Shown here piece after piece: positions 41,936 to 51,152 of a stretch of DNA of 64,000 bases. The stretch is from positions 1 to 64,000 of the forward strand of contig CADAOF010000004.1 of NCBI GenBank assembly GCA_902789555.1, written 5' to 3'. A program made the translations under genes and the position numbers. Numbering within the stretch: position 1 is the first letter of the stretch; every line of letters starts with the position of its first letter. The notes below the pieces were generated by a model that saw only the letters and a list, made by a program, of their open reading frames with translations, was not told where the DNA came from and did not search any database. This stretch comes from an uncultured Lachnospiraceae bacterium. GTDB lineage: Bacteria; Bacillota; Clostridia; Lachnospirales; Lachnospiraceae.

Positions 41936-43045
41936 ATGCTTTCGGAAAAAGAAAAACGCACATCCGGGGTAAGCGCGCGCCGCGGGATAAGGACGGCGGT
42001 ATGCCTCACGGTCCTGATGACTGTGATGTTCGGGATTATCCTGCTGCGCGGAAAAAACGCCGGAGAGGAAACTTCAGAGGAAAATGCGCCGGAAGAGATC
42101 ACGTCCGGTGAAGGCATGATCAGCGAAACGGCCGAAGTTCCCGCGGTTGCTGAATCTTTTTCGGCAGGAGCCACGGCAGTGACTGAGTATTCCGAAACGG
42201 TGTCCGATGCCGATGAGCCGTCCGCCTCCTCAGCGGCAGCGGCGGTTCCTTCCCCTGAAGAAACCGTACCGTCCGGGGTACCTTCATCCGAACCTGCCGC
42301 ACCGTCCGTTCCGGCGGTGCCGTCAACCGAAACATCTTCCGCTGCGGACAGGCCTTCGGCGTCAGCAGCGTCTGCACCGGTCGGGACTTCCGCAGCACCG
42401 CCGCCCGCAGTTCCGTCCTCTGCATCAGCCGCACCTTCCGCCGCGCCGGCCGTATCCGCCGCTGCGCCTTCTTCCGCAGCACCAGGGACTTCGGCGGCGT
42501 CATCCTCTGCCGCGGAACCGCCTCCCCACCGGCACAGTTACCGCGGAACGGTCACGCAGGAAGCGACCTGCGGCGCGGCGGGCGTCATGACCTATGTCTG
42601 TGCGTGCGGCGCGTCCCGTACGGAAACGATTCCGGCAACGGGCCTTCACGACTGGATCCCGGTCACCGCGGTGATCCATCACGACGCAGAGACCCATGCG
42701 GTGCACCATGACGAGGAACGGCATTGGATCGTTGACGTTCCGACTTACGACGAGTACGTGTACGAGCTGCATGCGGTCTGCAGCGGCTGCGGTGCGGATC
42801 TGACGCTGCTGGAGCGCGAAAACGGCACGACGCCCGCTGAACATTCGTGGCAGCACTACGAGAAGGAAGGCGTCGGGTACGGCTGGCACGACGAACAGGT
42901 CATCGTCGGAACCGTTCATCACGGGGAACAGGGGCACGAAGAAGTCATTCCGGCCCGGGACGAAACGGTCGTCGACAGGGAGGCCTGGGATGAGACCGTG
43001 ACCGTTGGCCGGCGCTGCGCCGTCTGCGGAGCCGTCAGCGACTGA
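41936..43045 (+). CDS. Anchored surface protein, Ser/Ala/Pro-rich stalk with His/Cys-rich head
   Basis: A 369-residue protein. One N-terminal helix (about 18-40, TAVCLTVLMTVMFGIILL) anchors it, then a Ser-Ala-Pro stalk of about 120 residues projects out. The C-terminal 170 residues are His-rich and have CxC/CxxC pairs (YVCACGA, CSGCGAD, CAVCGA). The repeat with HSYRGTVTQEATC and GASRTETIPATGLHDW is a module common in clostridial surface proteins. The HH and CxxC groups suggest metal binding. ATG 41936 follows AAGGAG. The adhesin gene begins 45 bases downstream. Confidence 0.78.
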   Translation: MLSEKEKRTSGVSARRGIRTAVCLTVLMTVMFGIILLRGKNAGEETSEENAPEEITSGEGMISETAEVPAVAESFSAGATAVTEYSETVSDADEPSASSAAAAVPSPEETVPSGVPSSEPAAPSVPAVPSTETSSAADRPSASAASAPVGTSAAPPPAVPSSASAAPSAAPAVSAAAPSSAAPGTSAASSSAAEPPPHRHSYRGTVTQEATCGAAGVMTYVCACGASRTETIPATGLHDWIPVTAVIHHDAETHAVHHDEERHWIVDVPTYDEYVYELHAVCSGCGADLTLLERENGTTPAEHSWQHYEKEGVGYGWHDEQVIVGTVHHGEQGHEEVIPARDETVVDREAWDETVTVGRRCAVCGAVSD

Positions 43046-43089
43046 GCGAAAAAGCGGGGCTGATCCCGGCAATACATAAAGGAGAACTC

Positions 43090-46000
43090 ATGAACATTCG
43101 CGAAAAAAGAAAGAAACTCACGCTGCGTCTCCGGATGCTCGTGCTCGTGCTGGCGGCAGTGATCCTTCTGCCCGCTCTCACCGCGCTTGCGGCAGACGGA
43201 GATGTGAAGGCGGATCACGGCGCGGTCAAGATCCGGAGCTATGACTACGACAAGCTTGTGCGGCGGCTGACGGCGAAGTATCCGGGCATTTTCAAGACGG
43301 CAGCCGTATACAATGCTTCCACCCGCCGGAACGTCGGCACGTCGCCGGCGCTTCGGGTGCTGTTCACCAACTCGCCGAACCACCGTTCCTCCGGCAACTC
43401 CGGGACGACCGTGCGGTATCTGAATGGCAGTTCCCGCAGCACGAGCAACTGGGCTCTCGGCCTCGGAGGCTTCGAGGCGAATGAGTATTTTACGGTGGAC
43501 GGGGATCCCGCTTACTGTTTTGACTGGACGACACCGTCAGCGACGGGACAGCATCTGTTAAGCGCCTCGCTTTCCGAGGCGGGGATCACGGTCGGGACCG
43601 GAGCAAACGTTACGGAACTCGCCCAGGTCGCCAAAATGCTGACGAAGGACAACTACGCGCTGATCGCAGGGAACGCTTCGGCGGTTGCCCGCGGCCTTTC
43701 GATCGCGGCGTTCACGAATCCGGACCATACCTGGATCTCATCCCCGGCGGTCACGATCCCCAAAAGCGACGTGGAAGCCCTCCTCAGAGACACGACTGCC
43801 GACGGAATCGCCTTCAAGCGCGCTCTGGTGCAGATGCTTGTCTGGGGAAAGATGAATGCCATTTCCTACGGCGACTGGCTGTATTCGCTGACGGCTGACA
43901 GCGGCTACTGGGACAAGGAAGGCAACTGGGTCGACAATGGGGCAACGGTTATCACGGGACCGATCATCGGATATGCCGGCATCATAGATTTCGGTAAGAT
44001 GTATGATGCTGGCAGGGCAGCCTGGGAAGAACAGATTTCAGCGTCTTCTGTTGATTATGAGTATCAGTACGAACTTATCGTCGGCGTGCCCTTCAGTGTT
44101 CCGGCCGCTGACGCAGGACGGATCGCAAAGATCGCCGAAGCGAACGGCGGCAGGATCGAATCCGGCGGATCCGTCACGGTGAACGTGAGCGCGGACAAAC
44201 GAAGCGTGACCCTGACAGCCACGAAGGCGCTTCCGGAATGGACGGCCTGGCTTACGGCGTCCGAGTCGCCGAACATGATCTATTCTTCCAAGCCGTACCA
44301 GCCGTCGTCGTCAGGGACGACGGGAAACGGACAGTTCATCGTAGACGTTTCCGAGATGATCTTCATGCGGGCGCGCGTCAGGGCGGTGATGCCGACCGGG
44401 ACGCTGACGGTCACCAAGTCCTCGGCAAACCCGGCGGTCACGGACGGCAACGCCTGCTATTCCCTGGCGGGAGCGAAGTACGGCATTTATACGGACAGCG
44501 CCTGCACGCAGCCCGCGAAGAGCGCATCCGGCAGTGACGCTGTCCTCGTGACTGCGGCAGACGGAAGGTCAAACAGCGTGACGCTTAACGCCGGAACCTA
44601 CTATGTGAAAGAGATCTCACCGAGCCCGGGCTACGGACTGGCTGCCGGGACATATCCGGTCACGGTCGCCCGCGATGAGGCGAAGAACCTGTCTGCGGCC
44701 GACAGTGCGATCTTCCGGGAGCCGCCGCTGAACGACCCCATGGCGCTTTTCATCCGCAAGACGGCGGCTAAGGAGTACGGTGCTTCGGACTTTGACATGA
44801 GCGGCGCGCAGTATACGGTCCGCTACTATGCAGGGCAGTATGGCAAAGAAACACTGCCCGCTGAAGCGAATGCCGTCTGGGTGATCGAGACCAAAAAGAC
44901 CGGCAGCGTCTATGCCGCGTATCTGGCAGACGGCTATGTGGTTTCCGGTTCGCCTGTTTACGGGAAAAATGCGGGCGGCGGCTACGTCATTCCGCTGGGA
45001 ACGCTGACGGTGGAAGAAACGAAGGCGCCGGACGGTTTCAAAATCGAGGGCTCCACCCTGCAGCTGATGAACGGAAACGGCTCAGATGCGGCTGACGGCG
45101 TCGTCCTGTTCAATCTGGTCGACCGGAACAGCGCGGTCTCCGTCATCAGCGGCAATGAGACTGATGATACGGAAGAAGGCATTCAGATCCTTCAGAAGGA
45201 AACGGTTGCCGCCGTGAACGTCAGGGTCGTGAAGACATCTGATGACGGGGCGGTCTCCGGTCTTTCCTTTACGCTTTCCGGAACGCTCCTCGCCGGCGGG
45301 ACTTACAGCGAGACCCGTGTGACCGACGAAAGCGGCACCATCGACTTCGGCGAGGTCCCTTACGGCAGCTACACCCTGAGCGAGAACCTGAGCGAAGAAC
45401 AGGCGGGGATCTATCAGGCCGGTGAACCGGTGAGATTCACGCTTGACGCAAGTGCCGCGGATCCTTATGCCGTGACGGTCCGCAACACGCTGAAGCGCGG
45501 AAGCATGACCTTTACCAAGGTTCTGAAAAGTTCCGGCGCTGCCCTGGCATATGTCCCGTGGAGGCTCACGAATACTGACACGGGAGAGGTGCATTTCTTC
45601 ATCACCGACGAAAACGGCGTATTCAGCACCGAACGCGGTACGCACAGCGCTGACACCAACGGTGCGGATCAGGCCCTGTCAGCCTATGACCCGGATAAGG
45701 ACATCGTTCCGGACACCGTGGTAAATGAGCTTGTTTCCGCCGGCGCTGCGGCCTTCGGCGTATGGTTCGGCCCCGGTGCGGCCGACGACGCAGCAGCGGC
45801 GCTTCCGGTCGGCAGTTACAGACTGGAGGAAATGAAGACCGAAGGCAGAAAGAGCCTTGTGCCTGAAAGCCGGACTTTCAGGGTCGAGACTGACGGCGAG
45901 ACTGTTGATCTCGGCAGCATTGAAAATGATGCGATTGAGATCGGGACCGCGGCGAAGGACGCCGTGACAGGCACGCACAATGCCTTTGCAGGTCCCGGCG

Positions 46001-48513
46001 CGAAGATCGTCGACACCGTGACTTACAGCGGCTGCTGGGTCGGAGAGACCTATGCCGTGAACGGTGAACTGATGCTCGCGGAAGATGACGGAGCCGTGAC
46101 TGCTTTGGGCGTGACTGCGGCAGGAACGTTTACCGCCGAAGCATCTTCCGGCAGCACGAGCATCACCTTCACCTTTGATGCCTCTGCTCTGGCCGGGAAG
46201 AAGATCGTTGTCTATGAGACGCTGCTGACGTCTGCCGGTCAGTTCGCTGCGGAGCATAAGGATCCGACAGATGCAAGCCAGATCATCAGCTTCCCGAAGA
46301 TCGGGACAGCCGCAAGGGATTCAGAGACGGGCATCGGCGTATCCGAAGCGGACGGCAGCGTGACCGTTATTGATACCGTCACCTATGAAAATCTGATCCC
46401 CGGCACCGCGTACACCCTGAAAGGCGAGCTGTTTGACAAGGCATCCGGCCGCAGCACCGGGATCACGGCAGAGAAGACGTTTACGCCGGCGGCAGCCTCC
46501 GGCAGCACTGAAGTGCATTTTGACTTCAGCGGCACGGCTCTGGCAGGCAGGGCGCTGGTTGCGTACGAGACGCTGTGCATCGGTTCCGACACGCTTGCCG
46601 AACACAGGAACATCCGGGACGACGCGCAGACGTTTTACCTTCCGAAGATCAGCACTGTCCTGCTCGACAGCCGTACGGGCACCCACCAGGCTTTGGGGGA
46701 AGGCACGGTCACGCTGACGGATACGGTCAGCTATGTGAACCTCCGCCCCGGCAGGCAGTACACGGTGAAGGGCGAACTGATGGATAAGGCGGCGGGAGAG
46801 AGCACAGGCATCACCGCGGAAAAGACCTTTACGCCGGACAGCGCAGACGGAACGGTGGAACTTGCGTTCACCTTCGACGGAGCGGCGCTCCGGGGAACCG
46901 CTGTTGCTGCGTTTGAGCGCATCTTCTGCGGCAGTGCGGAAGTTGCTGCCCATGCCGATCTCGGGGATGCCGGTCAGACGGTTTACATTCCCGGCATCGA
47001 TACGGCTGCGGCAGCCGATGACACGGAAGACCATGTGACCGGACCGAACGAACAGATCAGCATTACCGACCGCGTGGACTTCACCGGCCTGGAGGCGGGC
47101 AGGGAATACAGCCTGAAGGGCGAACTGTACGACAAAGAAAGCGGTGAGCCCATGGGCATCACCGCTGAGAAGACCTTTATTCCTGACGCATCTGACGGAT
47201 ATGCGGAACTCGTGTTTACGTTTGACGGCAGCCGGCTGGCCGGCAGGACGGTCGTGGTTTTCGAGACTTTATATGCCGAACAGAAGGAAGTGGCCGTCCA
47301 CCGCGACATTAACGACGAAGATCAGAGCGTACACATTCCTGCGATCGAGACCGATGCTGCAGATACCGAAAGCGGACTGAACCACGTCGAAGCAAACGCG
47401 GCAGCATCCGTTACGGACACTGTCACCTATCTGAATCTGCTCCCCGGCAAGGAATATGCCGTGAAAGGCGAACTGTACGATAAGGAGACGGGAGAGTCCG
47501 TCGGCGTCACTGCCGAAACCAGCTTCACCCCTGAGACAGCTGACGGAAGCGTGGAGATCGTTTTCACGTTTGACGCTTCCGCGCTGGGCGGGAGGATGCT
47601 CGTTGCCTTTGAGAAACTGTACTTTGGAGATGCCGAGATCGCCGCACACGAAGACATCCATGACATCCGCCAGACGATCCATGTGCCCGTGATCACTACG
47701 GAAGCGAAGAACGATGAGACCGGGACCCGCGAAGGAACGCTCGGTGAAACCATCACGGTCACCGATGCGGTAAGCTATGCCGGACTGGTCCCCGGTGAAG
47801 AGTATGTTCTTAAGGGGATCCTCATGGACAGGGAGTCGGGAAAGGCACTGCTTTGTGACGGAGAAGAAGTACGCGCTGAAGCCGTTTTCATCCCGGAAGA
47901 GGCGGAAGGGACCGCAGAAATGCACTTTACGTTCAGCTCGGTCTCCCTTGCCGGGAAGACTGCCGTGGTCTTTGAGACCCTGTATTACCGGGAGACGGAA
48001 GTCGCCGTACACGCGGACATTAACGATGATGATCAGGCCGTGGTTTTTCCGGGAATCACCACGAAGGCATCGGATGCGGAGAGCGGGAAATCGTCCCTGC
48101 GCAGCGGCAGGATCGCTGATGAGATCGGCTTTTCCGGCCTTACGCCCGGCGCAGCGTATGTGATCGTGACGACGGTCTGGGACAAGACTGCCGGCGCCCT
48201 GCTGGACGTCCGCGAGGAATGCGATTTCTCGCCGGAAGTGCCGGACGGAACCCTGCGGGTGACGGTCGCCGTCCCTGCCGAAGGTCTGGAGGGACACAGC
48301 CTGGTCGTTTTTGAAGAACTCTGGCTGATCACGAAAAACGGCCGGGTCCTCACGGCAGAGCATAAGGATCCGGCCGCAAAAGAGCAGACGGTCAGTGTTC
48401 CGGCGATCACGCCGCCGACCGGCGACGGGGCGGGCCTGTTCCTGCATGCAGCCGTGATGGCGGCCGCCGGCGCAGGCATCATTCTCGCGAAAAAACGCAG
48501 GGGCGGATCATAA
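43090..48513 (+). CDS. Giant surface adhesin with thioester domain and seven VaFE (T-Q ester) repeats
   Basis: A 1807-residue secreted protein. A signal peptide (1-36, LALAADGD cleavage region) is followed by a thioester domain with Cys143 in AYCFDW and Gln248 in VQMLVW, the pair expected to form the Cys-Gln bond of TQXA domains. Prealbumin-like SpaA/CnaB domains span about 430-940. Seven repeats of 116-121 residues run from 950 to 1774, each opening with a T-x-A-x-D stretch and closing with a conserved Gln (DxxQxxxxP) as in T-Q ester-bond domains. The C-terminus PPTGD (1775-1779), a hydrophobic helix and KKRR is a sortase-like tail with Pro for Leu. It likely binds host or plant surfaces covalently. 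Confidence 0.9.
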   Translation: MNIREKRKKLTLRLRMLVLVLAAVILLPALTALAADGDVKADHGAVKIRSYDYDKLVRRLTAKYPGIFKTAAVYNASTRRNVGTSPALRVLFTNSPNHRSSGNSGTTVRYLNGSSRSTSNWALGLGGFEANEYFTVDGDPAYCFDWTTPSATGQHLLSASLSEAGITVGTGANVTELAQVAKMLTKDNYALIAGNASAVARGLSIAAFTNPDHTWISSPAVTIPKSDVEALLRDTTADGIAFKRALVQMLVWGKMNAISYGDWLYSLTADSGYWDKEGNWVDNGATVITGPIIGYAGIIDFGKMYDAGRAAWEEQISASSVDYEYQYELIVGVPFSVPAADAGRIAKIAEANGGRIESGGSVTVNVSADKRSVTLTATKALPEWTAWLTASESPNMIYSSKPYQPSSSGTTGNGQFIVDVSEMIFMRARVRAVMPTGTLTVTKSSANPAVTDGNACYSLAGAKYGIYTDSACTQPAKSASGSDAVLVTAADGRSNSVTLNAGTYYVKEISPSPGYGLAAGTYPVTVARDEAKNLSAADSAIFREPPLNDPMALFIRKTAAKEYGASDFDMSGAQYTVRYYAGQYGKETLPAEANAVWVIETKKTGSVYAAYLADGYVVSGSPVYGKNAGGGYVIPLGTLTVEETKAPDGFKIEGSTLQLMNGNGSDAADGVVLFNLVDRNSAVSVISGNETDDTEEGIQILQKETVAAVNVRVVKTSDDGAVSGLSFTLSGTLLAGGTYSETRVTDESGTIDFGEVPYGSYTLSENLSEEQAGIYQAGEPVRFTLDASAADPYAVTVRNTLKRGSMTFTKVLKSSGAALAYVPWRLTNTDTGEVHFFITDENGVFSTERGTHSADTNGADQALSAYDPDKDIVPDTVVNELVSAGAAAFGVWFGPGAADDAAAALPVGSYRLEEMKTEGRKSLVPESRTFRVETDGETVDLGSIENDAIEIGTAAKDAVTGTHNAFAGPGAKIVDTVTYSGCWVGETYAVNGELMLAEDDGAVTALGVTAAGTFTAEASSGSTSITFTFDASALAGKKIVVYETLLTSAGQFAAEHKDPTDASQIISFPKIGTAARDSETGIGVSEADGSVTVIDTVTYENLIPGTAYTLKGELFDKASGRSTGITAEKTFTPAAASGSTEVHFDFSGTALAGRALVAYETLCIGSDTLAEHRNIRDDAQTFYLPKISTVLLDSRTGTHQALGEGTVTLTDTVSYVNLRPGRQYTVKGELMDKAAGESTGITAEKTFTPDSADGTVELAFTFDGAALRGTAVAAFERIFCGSAEVAAHADLGDAGQTVYIPGIDTAAAADDTEDHVTGPNEQISITDRVDFTGLEAGREYSLKGELYDKESGEPMGITAEKTFIPDASDGYAELVFTFDGSRLAGRTVVVFETLYAEQKEVAVHRDINDEDQSVHIPAIETDAADTESGLNHVEANAAASVTDTVTYLNLLPGKEYAVKGELYDKETGESVGVTAETSFTPETADGSVEIVFTFDASALGGRMLVAFEKLYFGDAEIAAHEDIHDIRQTIHVPVITTEAKNDETGTREGTLGETITVTDAVSYAGLVPGEEYVLKGILMDRESGKALLCDGEEVRAEAVFIPEEAEGTAEMHFTFSSVSLAGKTAVVFETLYYRETEVAVHADINDDDQAVVFPGITTKASDAESGKSSLRSGRIADEIGFSGLTPGAAYVIVTTVWDKTAGALLDVREECDFSPEVPDGTLRVTVAVPAEGLEGHSLVVFEELWLITKNGRVLTAEHKDPAAKEQTVSVPAITPPTGDGAGLFLHAAVMAAAGAGIILAKKRRGGS
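45937..48411 (+). repeat. Seven coding repeats of the VaFE type
   Basis: Units begin at about 45937, 46297, 46645, 46993, 47341, 47689 and 48052, with spacings of 348-363 bp. Units 2 to 5 keep an exact 348-bp period. They share the frame D-T-V-x-Y-x-N-L-x-P-G and K-G-E-L-x-D-K. At DNA level they have diverged, so they are old duplications. Confidence 0.88.
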
Positions 48514-49281
48514 GCGGCGCAGTTCCACAGTCTCCGCGAGCTTCAGACCGAAGCGGGAGACCATGCTTAACGCCTTTTGCTCACCGGCCGCATCGGGAAG
48601 ATCCGACGGCCGGTGGGCATCACAGCCGATGACGGCCGTGCAGCCTTCTTCGCCGGCGATCTTCCAGAAACGTTCATTCGGATAGTGACGGTCTTCCCGG
48701 ATGCCGAGAAGATTGATCTCGACCGGCGTTCCCGTCCGGTTTGCCGCCTGACAGAGCCGCCGCATTTCACGGTCGAAGACGCCGGCGTCACCGCCGAAAT
48801 GGATCAGGTCAGGGTGTGCAAAATAGGTAAAGAGCCCGGTCTCCAGTGCCTCCGTGCACTGCGAAACGTAGCGGACCAGGGTGTTTTCGTCTTCGGTGCA
48901 GCGGCCGCTGTAAACGTCGCCGATCTCGTTGCCCAGAAAGTGCTGGCCGAGGATCATGTATTCCACGCCGTTTTCGCGGAGCATCTGCAGCAGGCGGGAA
49001 AAGTATTTCGGATAGTATTCCGCTTCGACGCCCAGACGGATGTCGAGCGTACCTTTGTATTCTGCCGCAAGGCGTCTCACGGACGCGGCATAGCCGGGAA
49101 GTTCTTCCGGCGTCATGCGGATGCGGCGGTTCCGGAGACTGGTGTCAAAATAGTCCTGCGGCGTATGGTCGGAAAAGCCGAGGATCTTCAGGCCGGCTTT
49201 TGCGGCCTGTTCCGCGTATTCCCGTTCGTCTCCTTCGGCGTGTCCGCAGCGGTAGGTATGGGTATGGTAATTGGCGATCAT
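48508..49281 (-). CDS. PHP-domain histidinol-phosphatase-like phosphoesterase
   Basis: A 257-residue PHP protein. Metal motifs: YHTHTYRCGHA, GFSDHTPQDYFDT, LGVEAEYYP (Glu), LGQHFL, FAHPDLIHFGG and GCDAHRPSDL. The HisJ/HisK family removes phosphate from histidinol phosphate, but other PHP enzymes act on different phosphoesters, and no his genes lie near. It is read convergently with the adhesin gene and overlaps its last 6 bases. ATG 49281 follows GGAGGATC. Confidence 0.86.
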   Translation of the reverse strand: MIANYHTHTYRCGHAEGDEREYAEQAAKAGLKILGFSDHTPQDYFDTSLRNRRIRMTPEELPGYAASVRRLAAEYKGTLDIRLGVEAEYYPKYFSRLLQMLRENGVEYMILGQHFLGNEIGDVYSGRCTEDENTLVRYVSQCTEALETGLFTYFAHPDLIHFGGDAGVFDREMRRLCQAANRTGTPVEINLLGIREDRHYPNERFWKIAGEEGCTAVIGCDAHRPSDLPDAAGEQKALSMVSRFGLKLAETVELRRL

Positions 49282-49427
49282 GGACGATCCTCCTTCAGGC
49301 AGGCACGGACGAAAGCGGCGCGCTGCCGAATATCCATCTTAGCGGAGAAGCCGCCGGAAATCAAGCCGGAAGTTGAAACGGCCTGATTTCCGGCCTTTGT
49401 ATTCCTGCGCTTCGTACGGCTTCCGGT

Positions 49428-49456
49428 TTGCTTTTCCCCCGCGGCTGTGCTATACT
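49428..49456 (+). promoter_or_regulatory. Promoter of the sufCB cluster
   Basis: TTGCTT (49428-49433), a 17-bp spacer and TATACT (49451-49456) lie 29 bases before the sufC start codon. Confidence 0.75.
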
Positions 49457-49485
49457 GTCTCCGGCACAATTTACAGGAGGACGGT

Positions 49486-50214
49486 ATGCTCGAATTACAA
49501 CATGTCTCCTATGACGTGAACGACGAAGGCGGAAACAAGGAGATCCTGAAGGACATCAGCCTGACCATTGAAGACGGCGATTTCCTCGTGGTCACCGGAC
49601 CGAACGGCGGGGGAAAATCTTCCCTGGCCAAGATTATCATGGGTATAAATAAGCCGACAGGAGGGAAAATTCTCCTTGACGGCGAGGATATTACGGAACT
49701 GGACATTACCGGGCGCGCTGCGCGCGGCATCAGCTTCGCGTTTCAGACGCCGGTGACGTTCAAGGGGATCCGGGTGCTCGACCTGCTCCGCATGGCCTGC
49801 GGAAAACAGATCTCGATCGCGCAGGCCTGCGACTATTTGTCCCGGGTAGGCCTCTGCGCCAGGGATTACATTGACCGCGAGGTAAACGGGTCGCTTTCGG
49901 GCGGCGAACTGAAGCGCATTGAGATCGCGACGGTCCTCGCCCGCGGGACGAAGCTTTCCCTCTTTGACGAGCCGGAGGCTGGCATCGACATCTGGAGCTT
50001 CCAGAACCTGATCCGGGTCTTCGAATCGATCCGGCAGAGCGTGCAGGGTTCCGTGATGATCATTTCCCATCAGGAACGCATCCTGGACATCGCCGATAAG
50101 ATCGCGGTGATCGAAGACGGACGCGTCGTGCGTTTCGGTCCGAAGGATGAGGTGCTGCCGCAGCTTTTAGGCACCGCCTCCGCCATGAACATGGCCTGCG
50201 ACAGGCTGGAATGA
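49486..50214 (+). CDS. sufC: SufC-like Fe-S assembly ATPase
   Basis: A 242-residue ABC-type ATPase. Walker A GPNGGGKSS, Q-loop FAFQTPVTFKGIRVLDLL, signature LSGGELKRIEIA, Walker B LFDEPEAGIDIWSF and the H-loop SHQER are intact; the DEPEAGID form is SufC-like. ATG 49486 is preceded by AGGAGG at 49475-49480; an in-frame TTG at 49447 is rejected. SufC powers the scaffold SufB. Only one further scaffold gene follows, so this appears to be a minimal SufBC system of the kind called SMS. Confidence 0.9.
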   Translation: MLELQHVSYDVNDEGGNKEILKDISLTIEDGDFLVVTGPNGGGKSSLAKIIMGINKPTGGKILLDGEDITELDITGRAARGISFAFQTPVTFKGIRVLDLLRMACGKQISIAQACDYLSRVGLCARDYIDREVNGSLSGGELKRIEIATVLARGTKLSLFDEPEAGIDIWSFQNLIRVFESIRQSVQGSVMIISHQERILDIADKIAVIEDGRVVRFGPKDEVLPQLLGTASAMNMACDRLE

Positions 50215-50224
50215 GGAGGGGAAC

Positions 50225-51145
50225 ATGTTAGACGCGATCCAGAGACATCTCATCGAAGAAATTGCGGACCTGCACACGGTTCCCGAAGGCGCCTACAACA
50301 TCCGCGCGAACGGAAAACTCGACAGCCGCAGGACGACGGCGAACATCGACATCATTTCCAAGACGGATAAGAGCGGCATCGACATCCGTATCAAGGACGG
50401 AACGAAAAACGAATCGGTCCACATTCCGGTCGTGCTCAGCGAGAGCGGCCTGAAGGAGACCGTTTACAACGATTTTTACATCGGCGAGGACTGCGACGTG
50501 GTGATCGTGGCGGGCTGCGGCATTGACAACTGCGGCGTCCACGATTCCGAACACGACGGCGTCCACCGCTTCTTCATCGGGAAGAATTCCCGCGTGAAAT
50601 ACGTGGAGAAGCATTACGGCCAGGGCGACGGGACCGGAAAGCGCATCCTGAACCCGGTGACCGAGGCCTATCTGGAAGAGGGCGCGCACGCCGAATTCGA
50701 GATGGTGCAGATCAAGGGCGTCGATTCGACCGTCCGCACCAATATCGCGAAGCTCGCAGCCGGCGCTTCCTTCATCGTGCACGAAGCGCTGATGACCCAC
50801 GGACAGCAGACGGCGAAGAGCCTTTACACCGTGGAAATGAATGGTGACGATTCCTCTGCCGACGTGGTCTCGCGTTCGGTCGCACGGGACGATTCCGTGC
50901 AGGAATTCGAGGCCTGCCTCATCGGCAACACGCTCTGCAAGGGGCACGCGGAATGCGACGCGATCATCATGGACCGAGCGCGGGTGATCTCCGTGCCGAA
51001 GCTGGAGGCCAATTCGGTCGATGCGGCGCTCATCCACGAGGCTGCCGTCGGCAAGATCGCCGGCGACCAGCTGATCAAGCTGATGACTCTCGGCCTCTCC
51101 GAAGAGCAGGCTGAGGAGCAGATCATCAGCGGTTTCCTGCGGTAG
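50225..51145 (+). CDS. sufB: SufB-family Fe-S scaffold protein
   Basis: A 306-residue protein of the SufB/SufD family, shorter than the 450-residue SufB of SufBCD systems. It carries the beta-helix stretch (VVIVAGCGIDNCGVHDSEHDGVHRFF, EGAHAEFEMVQIKGVDSTVRTNI) and the conserved C-terminal part HAECDAIIMDRARVISVPKLEANSVDAALIHEAAVGKIAGDQLIKLM. The Glu and Asp/His/Cys residues near ECDAI and EANSVDAALIHEA are positioned as cluster ligands. ATG 50225 is 10 bases after sufC. With a single scaffold, it likely forms a SufB2C2 complex. Confidence 0.9.
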   Translation: MLDAIQRHLIEEIADLHTVPEGAYNIRANGKLDSRRTTANIDIISKTDKSGIDIRIKDGTKNESVHIPVVLSESGLKETVYNDFYIGEDCDVVIVAGCGIDNCGVHDSEHDGVHRFFIGKNSRVKYVEKHYGQGDGTGKRILNPVTEAYLEEGAHAEFEMVQIKGVDSTVRTNIAKLAAGASFIVHEALMTHGQQTAKSLYTVEMNGDDSSADVVSRSVARDDSVQEFEACLIGNTLCKGHAECDAIIMDRARVISVPKLEANSVDAALIHEAAVGKIAGDQLIKLMTLGLSEEQAEEQIISGFLR

Positions 51146-51152
51146 GAAGATC

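Noticed and set aside
42120..42503. Open frames on both strands inside the Ser/Ala/Pro-rich stalk coding region
   Set aside because: They are frame-shifted readings of a low-complexity stalk in the real surface protein gene.
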